Source: Ruminococcus sp.
GTDB taxonomy: Bacteria > Bacillota > Clostridia > Oscillospirales > Ruminococcaceae
Assembly: GCF_017549005.1 (NCBI RefSeq)
Contig: NZ_JAFYYT010000038.1
Location: forward strand, 124,001 to 188,000
Reading direction: 5' to 3'
Length of the DNA: 64,000 nucleotides
Part shown: piece by piece, positions 8,736 through 16,277 of the stretch
Layout of the letters: each line of letters starts with the position of its first letter
How positions within the stretch are numbered: position 1 is the stretch's first letter
The notes under the pieces: model-generated
Told to the model about the DNA's origin: nothing
The model's input: only the letters and a program-made list of their open reading frames with translations
The model's database searches: none
Translations under genes and position numbers: made by a program

Positions 8736-8772
8736 AAAAGCCGAAGGATTCAAAACGAGTCCTTCGGCTTTT
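8736..8772. terminator. Bidirectional terminator between convergent genes
   Basis: AAAAGCCGAAGGA (8736-8748) pairs perfectly with TCCTTCGGCTTTT (8760-8772), giving A-tract and T-tract on either side. It can serve both the M6 peptidase gene and the convergent dockerin gene. Confidence 0.9.
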
Positions 8773-8787
8773 GACATAAATGACGGA

Positions 8788-10500
8788 TCAGAACCACATA
8801 TCCTCAAGTTCTGCAGCGTCCTGTTCGTTTATATAGCCGTCCCTGTTGTAATCAGCCTGATAAATTCCTTCGGGGGAGAGGGTTCTTTTGCCTGCCACGA
8901 AGTCCTTTACAGCCTGCAGATCGTCTATATCAAATACGCGGTTTCCGTCTATATCGGAATAGATAGTGGAGCGGTTGTAGAAATTATTCTTTTTTGTCCA
9001 ATCGCTGTAATAATGGTAGAATCTGTCGATTCCGACATAATCGTTGAGGAATCCGGTGAAATCCTCCTGAGACGAGCCGTATTCGGGGTGATTCCTGCAC
9101 AGGGCATAAAGTACGTTGATGAATCTTATGGTATCTCTTGAAGTGAATGATATGGAATTGTTGCCGTATTTGCTGTAGGTATACCTGTCAGAGCCATTTA
9201 TGAACCGTATAGCGCCGTTTAAAGCGTCAATGCTCATTTCTCCGTCGATTCCGAGGATTATCTTTTCGATAACAGCCCAGCCGTCAGTGAAGCTGTTTGC
9301 ATACTTGTCGTAAATGTACAGTTGGTCGAACAGTGCATTCATAAAATAGCTGCCTGCGTCCGCTGAATTTTTCAGTGCGTGTTTTGATGAGCCGAGTTCA
9401 ATACCGTTTATGCTGACAATCATGTCTGCGAGCTGAGAGCAGTTCTGGAGGGCAGTGATCGCGCGGACATTTACAAGGCCTTCATCTCCGACGGTATTGA
9501 AGGCTTCATAGCATTTGCTGTTATCGTTGAGGCGGCTGTATGCGTGGGATATTTCGTGGAGTATACCCCAGTCGAGCCTGTCTGCCATGATCTGTTCGCA
9601 GTTGTAGCCGCTGGTTTCTGAGTGGAACTTTATAAGTATTCCCGTATTCTGACCGTCACCGTTCCTTATGTAGTCGCAGCATGAGGTAGGCTGTTCGACA
9701 GTGGGGTCGTCGAAGCTTATGTAGATGTCATCATATCTTATATCGGAAATATCGGAAAGGCTGGAAATATAACGTCCGAGAGAGCGGAGCCATTCGTTAT
9801 ATTTTGCGTCGGAGAGATCCTTGCTTTTTTCAAACGAGATATGAAGCTTCTGACCTTTGTCGTCGGTGACTGTGGAGTAGAGATAACCCACGTTTGCAGC
9901 GCTCAGAGCAACATTGGATAAGGACACGTCATAGTCCCTGAGCTGTGAGCTGAACTGCAGCTGCACAGTAGAATCACCGTAATAGGAAATGAAGCTTCCT
10001 TTCATAATATAAACGTTTTTCTGAGCATTTGATTTTTTCTGATCCTTTTCGGCTTCGATACTAAAGTAATTATAAACAGAAGATGAACCGTTTGAATGGA
10101 TAACGTTCATAGAAACGAGTTCCTTGATTTTTTCGGCTGTGTCTGTTTCGGCTTTGTTTGGGACTGTGAGGACAAAATTCAGTGTCTGCCTGTCCAGAGC
10201 ATAGGATACTACCTGTTTTTTCAGTGCCTGCTTGGACTTACCTGCGGGGCAGTTGTAAGTCCTGTTTCGCGGTTCGTAGTTCCAGCCTGATCTTGCGGTG
10301 AGCTCTACAGGCTGATCTCCGCCTTTTGACCTGTATTCGGATTCAAAAGTGATCGAATGATCGGAAATGGACATTTTCCGTGCTGATCCTGACGAATATG
10401 AAGCAGAAGCTGCCAGGGATCTTATGGGAACAAGTCCTATAGATGAAGTTATCAGTAAGGCAGCTGATAAAGCGCCTGAAATGATTTTTTTAGTGTTCAT
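8788..10500 (-). CDS. Secreted dockerin protein with M60-like zinc site
   Basis: 570-residue exported protein. Signal peptide at residues 1-30. The centre holds HEISHAYSR (His315, Glu316, His319) followed after 12 residues by Glu332 and by Glu340, which fits the HExxHx(8,28)E pattern of the M60/enhancin-type gluzincins, several of which act on glycoproteins or mucins; this assignment is an inference from the motif. The C-terminus is a type I dockerin with two calcium loops, DIDGNRVFDIDDLQAVKDF and DYNRDGYINEQDAAELEDMW (about 517-569), so the protein probably joins a cellulosome. The middle N-terminal part (about 45-300) is beta-rich and unassigned. It is convergent with the M6 peptidase and has its own promoter. 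Confidence 0.8.
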   Translation of the reverse strand: MNTKKIISGALSAALLITSSIGLVPIRSLAASASYSSGSARKMSISDHSITFESEYRSKGGDQPVELTARSGWNYEPRNRTYNCPAGKSKQALKKQVVSYALDRQTLNFVLTVPNKAETDTAEKIKELVSMNVIHSNGSSSVYNYFSIEAEKDQKKSNAQKNVYIMKGSFISYYGDSTVQLQFSSQLRDYDVSLSNVALSAANVGYLYSTVTDDKGQKLHISFEKSKDLSDAKYNEWLRSLGRYISSLSDISDIRYDDIYISFDDPTVEQPTSCCDYIRNGDGQNTGILIKFHSETSGYNCEQIMADRLDWGILHEISHAYSRLNDNSKCYEAFNTVGDEGLVNVRAITALQNCSQLADMIVSINGIELGSSKHALKNSADAGSYFMNALFDQLYIYDKYANSFTDGWAVIEKIILGIDGEMSIDALNGAIRFINGSDRYTYSKYGNNSISFTSRDTIRFINVLYALCRNHPEYGSSQEDFTGFLNDYVGIDRFYHYYSDWTKKNNFYNRSTIYSDIDGNRVFDIDDLQAVKDFVAGKRTLSPEGIYQADYNRDGYINEQDAAELEDMWF

Positions 10501-10657
10501 ATGAGCCTCCGTTAGTAGTTTGGTCTGTGATCGTTCTATGGTTTCTGCGTATAATCTATTTCAGATAAATCAGTTAAGTATCAGTTTACTTGTTTTTTGA
10601 GATAATTCACTCCTTTTTTATCATATTTAAAGTAAAACAAATAAAGCTTATGTGCAT

Positions 10658-10686
10658 ATGATACTACAAATTTTGGAAAATGTCAA
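10658..10686 (-). promoter_or_regulatory. Promoter for the M60-like dockerin gene
   Basis: On the - strand TTGACA (10686-10681), 17-base spacer, TATCAT (10663-10658). The 5' leader would be about 150 bases. No clear promoter for the + strand lipoprotein gene was found in the rest of 10501-10889, though it is AT-rich. Confidence 0.7.
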
Positions 10687-10889
10687 TAGAAATTGCATTA
10701 TTTAGCACTATAGGAGCACAAAATGTTATAGTTTAGCTAAAATACTGAGCAAGAAAAAATTTTTCTTCAGAAGTGTTACACTTTGTATCGTTTGTTCGAT
10801 TAGTATGTATGAAAGCCGTATCCGTAACATATGTCTTTGGCACAGGTTCGGATCAGCACTCAATGACAAAGAAAAAAGGAGATACAATT

Positions 10890-11693
10890 ATGAAAAGATC
10901 AGCACTTGTTTTAACACTGGCAGCACTATTATGCGCGTTTACTTCCTGCGGCAGCAGGAGCACGGACGATACCGATGCAAGCCCTGTTGCTATGTCGTCA
11001 ACGAAGGCGGTTTCCGAAAAAACGGAGACAGCTGCTCCAAAGGAGACAAAGAAGAATGAGGAAGAGACCACTGTAAGTACGGAAGCTGTAACAGCTTCGG
11101 AGCATAGCACTGCTGCCGTAAACACAGCAGAGAGCGTGACAGAACAGGCTTCGCAGAACGAAACAGCGCCATTTGCGGGAACAGCATTCAAAAGGGGAAC
11201 GGTAAACGGAAACGTCTATACATCGGAATATGCAGGATTCAGGTTTACAGCTCCCGAGGGCGCACAATTCTATGATGAAGAGCAGATAGAGCGTGCAAAT
11301 ACCACTCCTTTGCTGTATATGAGCGAGGAGGAAAAGAGCCGCTTCATGACAGGAACGCTTGATACTTCAGTAAGGTACACCGATCTCGGCGGTGATGTCA
11401 GCATATGGTACTATGATACAAAGCTCAGATATCCCGAAACTCCCGATATTTCAGCGGAGGACTTCATACAGAAGGAGTTCTTTGAAGCGGATTACGAGAT
11501 ACGCCCCAAGGATATGGAAGGACCTGAGAAAGTGACTGTCGGCGGCATGGATTACGTGAGGTTTTCGTGGACTTCCCTCGGTCACCCGTATTGTATGTAT
11601 GTAAGAAGGATAGACGACGATTTCATCGTCAAGATAGACGCGGCGGAAGATGCTATCGGCGATATCGAAAGCAGGATAACCGCAATTGAATGA
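10890..11693 (+). CDS. Lipoprotein, hypothetical
   Basis: 267-residue protein with a lipoprotein-type signal (KRSALVLTLAALLCAFTSCGSR; the lipidated Cys is residue 20), then a Thr/Glu/Ala-rich linker of about 75 residues, and a C-terminal globular domain of about 165 residues (GFRFTAPEGAQFYDEEQI onward) of mixed alpha/beta character. No named family is recognised; the layout resembles surface-exposed lipoproteins of unknown function in gut Firmicutes. ATG at 10890 is preceded by AAAAGGAGATACAATT, which makes it a much better start than the earlier in-frame ATG at 10773. Single-gene unit with its own terminator. Confidence 0.75.
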   Translation: MKRSALVLTLAALLCAFTSCGSRSTDDTDASPVAMSSTKAVSEKTETAAPKETKKNEEETTVSTEAVTASEHSTAAVNTAESVTEQASQNETAPFAGTAFKRGTVNGNVYTSEYAGFRFTAPEGAQFYDEEQIERANTTPLLYMSEEEKSRFMTGTLDTSVRYTDLGGDVSIWYYDTKLRYPETPDISAEDFIQKEFFEADYEIRPKDMEGPEKVTVGGMDYVRFSWTSLGHPYCMYVRRIDDDFIVKIDAAEDAIGDIESRITAIE

Positions 11694-11738
11694 TATATCA
11701 GCTTGACCTCTCGGCTGTTCAGCCGTGAAAAACAGGAT

Positions 11739-11783
11739 AACTCCGCAGAAATGACCGTGATACTCCTGCGGAGTTGTTTTTTT
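11739..11783 (+). terminator. Rho-independent terminator after the lipoprotein gene
   Basis: AACTCCGCAG (11739-11748) pairs with CTGCGGAGTT (11766-11775), followed by GTTTTTTT. Confidence 0.88.
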
Positions 11784-11838
11784 GCAGCAATGAGTATTAT
11801 TGTTCACAGGCAGAGTATTTTTGTACACCTCTGATTCG

Positions 11839-11867
11839 TTGACAAATTGGCCAAAAAATCCTATAAT
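11839..11867 (+). promoter_or_regulatory. Consensus promoter for the GH43 gene
   Basis: TTGACA (11839-11844), 17-base spacer, TATAAT (11862-11867), about 33 bases before the ATG; ribosome site ATCGGAGGATATT. Confidence 0.88.
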
Positions 11868-11900
11868 AATATCAATAAATTTATATCGGAGGATATTGAA

Positions 11901-14654
11901 ATGAAAATCAGAAAGCTTATTGCAGCCGCCCTCTCAGGCTGTCTTATGCTGTCGGCTCTGTCAGGGCTCTCCGTTACAGCAGCAGACGGGCGCGTTTCCG
12001 TTCACGATCCCTCTGTCGTGAAAGCCAACGGTACATATTATGTATTCGGCTCGCATATCGAAGCGGCAAAGTCAGGTGATCTGCAAAGCTGGAGGCGCTT
12101 CTCCAACGGCTATGCGACCGTTAATAATGTGGAGTTCGGCGACCTTTCACGGAACCTCGGAAAAGCCTTTGAATGGGCAGGCGAGGACTTGCAGGACTGC
12201 GAGGGAGGATTTGCGGTATGGGCTCCCGATGTGGTGTGGGACGGCGATTATATCAACAGCGACGGCAGCAGGGGAGCATATCTCATGTATTTCTGCACGT
12301 CGTCCACATATATGCGCTCGGTCATCGCGTATGCCGCCGCAAAGAACATCGAGGGACCATATACCTTTGTGGACACACTTATCTACTCGGGCTTCACGAA
12401 CAACGACAGCTACGTGAAGAGCAGCACTAAAAACGTCAACTGCAAGTACACTTCCACCAATATCGACGAGCTCATCGCACAGGGCAGTGTGAGCTTCAAC
12501 AGCGGCTGGTTCAATAAGGACAATTACAATAACAGGCTTTATCCGAATGCTATCGACCCTGCTATCTACTTTGATACCGACGGCAGGATGTATATGTGCT
12601 ACGGCTCATGGTCGGGCGGTATCTTTTCCCTTGAGATAGACCCGCGGACAGGTCAGTGCATTCACCCGAAAACAGGACAGACCGCTGACGGAAGAATGGT
12701 GGACAGCTATTTCGGCACGAAGATCTCGGGCGGATACGGCAAGTCGGGAGAGGGTCCCTTCATCGAATACAACGCCGATACAGGCTATTATTACCTGTGG
12801 GTGACTTACGGAGGACTTACCTCAACAGGCGGCTATAATATGCGCGTATTCCGCTCGGTATCTCCCCTCGGTCCCTTCACCGACCCTGCAGGCAGACAGG
12901 CGGTCCTTCCCGCAGATCCCGACCTTGACTCCACAGGACTGAAGGTCATGGGAAATTACAGATTCAGCTCCCTTAGCAAGGCTTACATGGCCTGCGGACA
13001 TAACTCCGTACTGCGTGACGATGACGGCAAATGGTATCTTGTGTATCATACCCGTTTTGACGACGGAGCCGAGTTCCATGAGGTCCGCGTACATTCCATG
13101 TATTTCAATGAAAAGGGCTGGCCTGTAGTTGCTCCCTATGAGTATGCAGGGGACGTTATCTCAGGAACGGGCTATGATGAAGCTGATATCGCAGGGGATT
13201 ACGAGTTCATCGGCCACGGCACCTCCACAGACGGAAAGATAATCAATTACAGCAGCATAAAGCTGAACTCCGACGGCAGTATCAGCGGTTCAGTTACGGG
13301 AAAATGGTCGCAGGCAAAGGACAGCTCCGCAGCTGAGGTCATTATCGGAAATCAGGCGTATTATGGCTTTTTCCTTGCGGCAAAGGACGAAAACGGCAAA
13401 AAGGTCATGTCATTTACCGCAGTCGGCAGTAATAATCAGACGGTATGGGGAGTTCAGACCAGGGCGTTCACAGGCAGGGAGCGTTCGGGACTTGCGGACT
13501 TCACCGACAAGAACTCGCAGCTCATAAACAAAGCCGTTGCCGTATCGGGTTCGGGAGCCTGTGCAAGGCTCAGCGGTACAGAGCTCCTCAGCGGAGTTCC
13601 TTACTATATCATCAATCAGAACAGCGGAATGGCAATAGATATCCCCAACGGCAGGCTTGACGAGGGTACGAATATCCAGCAGTGGGAGCGCAACGGCAGC
13701 TGGGCGCAGCAGTGGCGGCTCATATCGGTCGATGAGAACTATTTCCGCATAGTTTCGGCAGGGGACGAGTCCATGTGTATGGCGGTTTCCGAAAATTCTG
13801 CCGATGACGGAGTAAATATTGAGCTGCAGAAGTATACAGGAAGTGACGAGCAGCTGTTCAGACTGAAAAAATGCGGCTCGGATTACGGAATAGTTTCCAA
13901 ATGTTCAAAGGACGCAGGCGGACTTGATGTGTACGAATGGTCAAAGGAGAACGGCGGCAATATCAACCAGTGGAACTACTGGGAGGGCGGCTGTCAGCTG
14001 TGGAGCCTTGCTCCTGTTCATCCTGCGGTCACAGACGGTGATTATACGGTGCGGAGCATTGCAAGCGGACTCTTTATGGCTGACATTTACGGTAAGACAG
14101 TTCAGAGCGATATCAGCAATATCGCCGTTGAGTATGACCCCACAGGCTCGCCTCCGCCGTTTACGCTGAACGATCAGATATGGAGCTTCACAAGGCTTGA
14201 CGACGGCAGATATTCCATAAGGAAACAGGACGGAAAGGCTCTTGCATTAAGCTCGGGAAAGCTTTCCGTAACTGAATTTACGGGAGCTGACAGTCAGAAA
14301 TTCAGCCTTGTTTGCAACAGGGACGGCAGCTATTCCATATTGCAGGACGGTAATTGCATTGACGCAGGCGATAATGCCGATAAAGCCGAAGCTCCCCTCA
14401 GTCAGGCTAGGTTTACGGGAGCTGAGAGCCAGAGATTCGTGCTTGAACCTGCTGTTCCTATCGTGGTCGAGCTTCCCGTTAAGGGTGATGTAAACAGGGA
14501 CGGCGAAGTTGATGCGGCTGATCTTGTCATGCTGCAGAAGCACCTCCTCGGCACAGGCTGCCTGAGCAGCAGCTATTCCGCCGATGTCAACGAGGACGGC
14601 AGAGTGGATATATTCGACAGCGTGAGCCTCAGAAAGCTCCTGATACGCGGATAG
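11901..14654 (+). CDS. GH43-type arabinanase-like enzyme with ricin-type lectin domains and dockerin
   Basis: 917-residue exported enzyme, likely an endo- or exo-acting alpha-L-arabinanase on plant pectin side chains. After the signal peptide (to about residue 28) a five-bladed GH43 propeller begins with VHDPSVVKANGTYYVFGSH (Asp36 as base), a second Asp in AIDPAIYFDTDG, and a Glu in GEGPFIEYN as acid. A beta-barrel domain typical of arabinanases follows (about 440-540), then one full ricin-B/CBM13-type domain (about 575-710, with QQW and NQW repeats) and a second, weaker one (about 720-850). The C-terminus is a type I dockerin (DVNRDGEVDAADLVMLQKHLLG and DVNEDGRVDIFDSVSLRKLL). The lectin domains should help bind the polysaccharide and the dockerin should attach it to a scaffoldin. 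Exact GH43 subfamily is not certain. Confidence 0.88.
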   Translation: MKIRKLIAAALSGCLMLSALSGLSVTAADGRVSVHDPSVVKANGTYYVFGSHIEAAKSGDLQSWRRFSNGYATVNNVEFGDLSRNLGKAFEWAGEDLQDCEGGFAVWAPDVVWDGDYINSDGSRGAYLMYFCTSSTYMRSVIAYAAAKNIEGPYTFVDTLIYSGFTNNDSYVKSSTKNVNCKYTSTNIDELIAQGSVSFNSGWFNKDNYNNRLYPNAIDPAIYFDTDGRMYMCYGSWSGGIFSLEIDPRTGQCIHPKTGQTADGRMVDSYFGTKISGGYGKSGEGPFIEYNADTGYYYLWVTYGGLTSTGGYNMRVFRSVSPLGPFTDPAGRQAVLPADPDLDSTGLKVMGNYRFSSLSKAYMACGHNSVLRDDDGKWYLVYHTRFDDGAEFHEVRVHSMYFNEKGWPVVAPYEYAGDVISGTGYDEADIAGDYEFIGHGTSTDGKIINYSSIKLNSDGSISGSVTGKWSQAKDSSAAEVIIGNQAYYGFFLAAKDENGKKVMSFTAVGSNNQTVWGVQTRAFTGRERSGLADFTDKNSQLINKAVAVSGSGACARLSGTELLSGVPYYIINQNSGMAIDIPNGRLDEGTNIQQWERNGSWAQQWRLISVDENYFRIVSAGDESMCMAVSENSADDGVNIELQKYTGSDEQLFRLKKCGSDYGIVSKCSKDAGGLDVYEWSKENGGNINQWNYWEGGCQLWSLAPVHPAVTDGDYTVRSIASGLFMADIYGKTVQSDISNIAVEYDPTGSPPPFTLNDQIWSFTRLDDGRYSIRKQDGKALALSSGKLSVTEFTGADSQKFSLVCNRDGSYSILQDGNCIDAGDNADKAEAPLSQARFTGAESQRFVLEPAVPIVVELPVKGDVNRDGEVDAADLVMLQKHLLGTGCLSSSYSADVNEDGRVDIFDSVSLRKLLIRG

Positions 14655-14680
14655 CAGCAGTATTTTGAATAAACGAAAAC

Positions 14681-15037
14681 GTAGCGGCAATATGTGTGAT
14701 GCTCGTAAAGAAGTATATATGGGACTTATCGGGGGAAACCTTTCTGAGGAAAGGTTCTCCCCCGAACCCCCTTCCAAAGACTTTTAACCCAAATTTTTCC
14801 AAACAGGACGCCCCTGTAAGAGTTACAGAGGGCGTTAGTTTTCGTTGGGCGTCCTGTTTGGAAAAATTTAAGCTGGAAGTTTTAGGAAAGGAGTTTGAGG
14901 ATTACTCCCCGTTGTACGGGGAGATGTCCGAAGGACAGAGGGGACAGGTCCCTGTTAGGGAAACCCTTTTTCAAAAGGGTTTTCCTCAATAAATTCTCAC
15001 AAATACTTCTCTATGTGTATCGCACATATGCCGCTAC
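14681..15037. mobile_element. MITE-like repeat element with imperfect terminal inverted repeats
   Basis: About 357 bases with no credible gene. The ends match in inverted orientation over about 40 bases (14681-14721 against 15037-14998, roughly 80% identical by eye, both starting GTAGCGGC). Inside are nested palindromes: GGGGGA..ACCTTT/AAAGGT..TCCCCC (about 14733-14766), a perfect 23-base inverted repeat (14791-14813 with 14847-14869), the hairpin pair at 14903-14944, and AAACCCTTTTT/AAAAGGGTTTT (about 14960-14986). No target-site duplication is evident. It could be a non-autonomous element or a composite of repeat units. Confidence 0.6.
14791..14869. repeat. Perfect 23-bp inverted repeat inside the MITE-like element
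   Basis: Arm 14791-14813 is the exact reverse complement of 14847-14869. The inner part of the left arm (ACGCCC) can also pair with GGGCGT at 14829-14834, so two alternative hairpins are possible. Confidence 0.85.
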
Positions 15038-15064
15038 GGCTTTTTGCATGAATTGGTCAACAAC

Positions 15065-15093
15065 TTGACACTTTTCCTGCCCCGTGATATAAT
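15065..15093 (+). promoter_or_regulatory. Consensus promoter of the cobalamin uptake operon
   Basis: TTGACA (15065-15070), 17-base spacer, TATAAT (15088-15093). Transcription would begin just before the riboswitch. Confidence 0.9.
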
Positions 15094-15106
15094 ATTCCTG
15101 TAATTG

Positions 15107-15200
15107 AATTGCAGTCTGAAACTGAGGGAAGCACGGTGAAAATCCGTCGCAGCAGTCACTGCCGTACAGTCGGATCGCTCGTCAGACAATGCAGGCAATT
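15107..15200 (+). promoter_or_regulatory. Cobalamin riboswitch
   Basis: A short (about 94 base) B12-sensing RNA. Closing stem AATTGC (15107-15112) with GCAATT (15195-15200); the conserved core GGGAAGCACGGTGAAAATCC and CGCAGC around 15127-15155 and the GTCAGAC element near 15181 fit the cobalamin riboswitch consensus. It is shorter than the common AdoCbl class and looks like the compact class II type; the exact class is not certain. Downstream genes for B12 capture and ECF transport support the call. Confidence 0.85.
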
Positions 15201-15266
15201 AACGTTTTTGGACAATGAAAAACGTATGCCGCCGACTTCACATACTCTGTGAAGCTGTTTTGCTGC

Positions 15267-15295
15267 GCTTTTCTGCACCGCGGAAAGGCTTTTTT
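15267..15295 (+). terminator. Terminator of the riboswitch expression platform
   Basis: GCTTTTC (15267-15273) pairs with GAAAGGC (15283-15289) with one T-G pair, followed by TTTTTT, before the first ATG at 15333. Other leader hairpins: ACGTTTTT/AAAAACGT (about 15202-15224) and CTTCACA/TGTGAAG (about 15237-15255). It suggests control by premature termination. Confidence 0.6.
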
Positions 15296-15332
15296 ATTGC
15301 CCGTACTACATTATTTCAAAGGAGTCGGTATT

Positions 15333-16277
15333 ATGAAAAAGACACTGGCAATGGCAGCTGCTCTGCTTATCTCATGTTCAGCTGTATGTATGAACGTATC
15401 TGCTGCGGAAACAGATCCTGCAACCGTCTATGTTACTGTTTCTGACGGCGAAAAAAAGTTTGCTCTCATTGAAGAGCCTGTAACTGTTACAGACATCGAC
15501 AGCGACGGAAAGCTCACTGTCAACGACGCTCTCTATATCGTCCACGAAAGCAAGTTCACAGGAGGTGCTTCGGCAGGCTACAAGTCATCTGTGGGACAGT
15601 ACGGACTCCAGCTCGACAAGCTCTGGGGAGTTGAAAACGGCGGAAGCTACGGTTTTTACGTAAACGATAAAATGTCTTTGGGACTTGCGGACGAAATCAA
15701 GAGCAACGACCAGATACAGGCTTTCATTTATTCGGATACAAAGAGCTACAGCGACTCATACAGCTTCTTCAATGCAAAGAAGGGCGAGGATACAGCCAGG
15801 GATTCGGAGATCTCCCTCGAGCTCTCGCATATTGTTTTTGATGAGAAATTTGCTCCCGTTGATAAGAAGCTTGCAGGTGCAAAGATAACTGTGAACGGCA
15901 AGGCAACGGACTTCGTTACCGATAGCGAGGGAAAGGTCACTGTAAAGCTCACGGAAGAGGGCAAAAATATACTTAGCGCCACATCTGACAGCGTAAACAT
16001 CGTTCCGCCTGTATATGTCGTAAATGTAAGCGGCGAAGCTGCTGCTGCCACCACGACAACAACGACAACCACAACAACAACTACTACTACGACAACGACC
16101 ACAACTACTACCACCACAACCACAACAGCAACGACTACTACCACAAAGGCGGCAACAACTACCGCAAACAAGGGCAATTCTCCGAAAACAGGAGTAAAGG
16201 GCGCAGGTATCGCAGTCGCAGGACTTGTTACCGCAGCTGCAACTGCTTTCGCATTAAGACGCAGAGATGAAGAATAA
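15333..16277 (+). CDS. Cell-wall anchored DUF4430-like putative cobalamin-capture protein
   Basis: 314-residue exported protein, first gene after the B12 riboswitch. Signal peptide to about residue 25. Residues 32-148 resemble the DUF4430 fold, the beta-domain of animal transcobalamin and intrinsic factor (LWGVENGGSYGFYVNDKMSLGLADEIKSNDQIQAFIYSD), but with a single EF-hand-like calcium loop DIDSDGKLTVND (54-66) inserted. A second beta domain spans about 158-232. Then comes a run of 26 Thr, an SPKTG sorting-type motif, a hydrophobic helix and RRRDEE, which together form an LPXTG-like cell-wall anchor signal. Start ATG 15333 has AAAGGAG upstream; the earlier ATG at 15249 lies inside the leader. 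Cobalamin binding is inferred from domain and operon. Confidence 0.78.
   Translation: MKKTLAMAAALLISCSAVCMNVSAAETDPATVYVTVSDGEKKFALIEEPVTVTDIDSDGKLTVNDALYIVHESKFTGGASAGYKSSVGQYGLQLDKLWGVENGGSYGFYVNDKMSLGLADEIKSNDQIQAFIYSDTKSYSDSYSFFNAKKGEDTARDSEISLELSHIVFDEKFAPVDKKLAGAKITVNGKATDFVTDSEGKVTVKLTEEGKNILSATSDSVNIVPPVYVVNVSGEAAAATTTTTTTTTTTTTTTTTTTTTTTTTTATTTTTKAATTTANKGNSPKTGVKGAGIAVAGLVTAAATAFALRRRDEE

Noticed and set aside
10739-10750. AATACTGAGCAA also present (inverted) near 38140
   Set aside because: A 12-base match in AT-rich DNA with unrelated flanks is likely chance.
10774-10784. Word TGTTACACTTT also seen in the promoter block of the two shared-leader genes
   Set aside because: An 11-base match is expected by chance several times in 64 kb and the surrounding bases do not align.
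15387-15540. Dockerin in the first DUF4430-like protein
   Set aside because: Only one calcium-loop unit is present and no second repeat follows, so it is an insert in another fold, not a dockerin.
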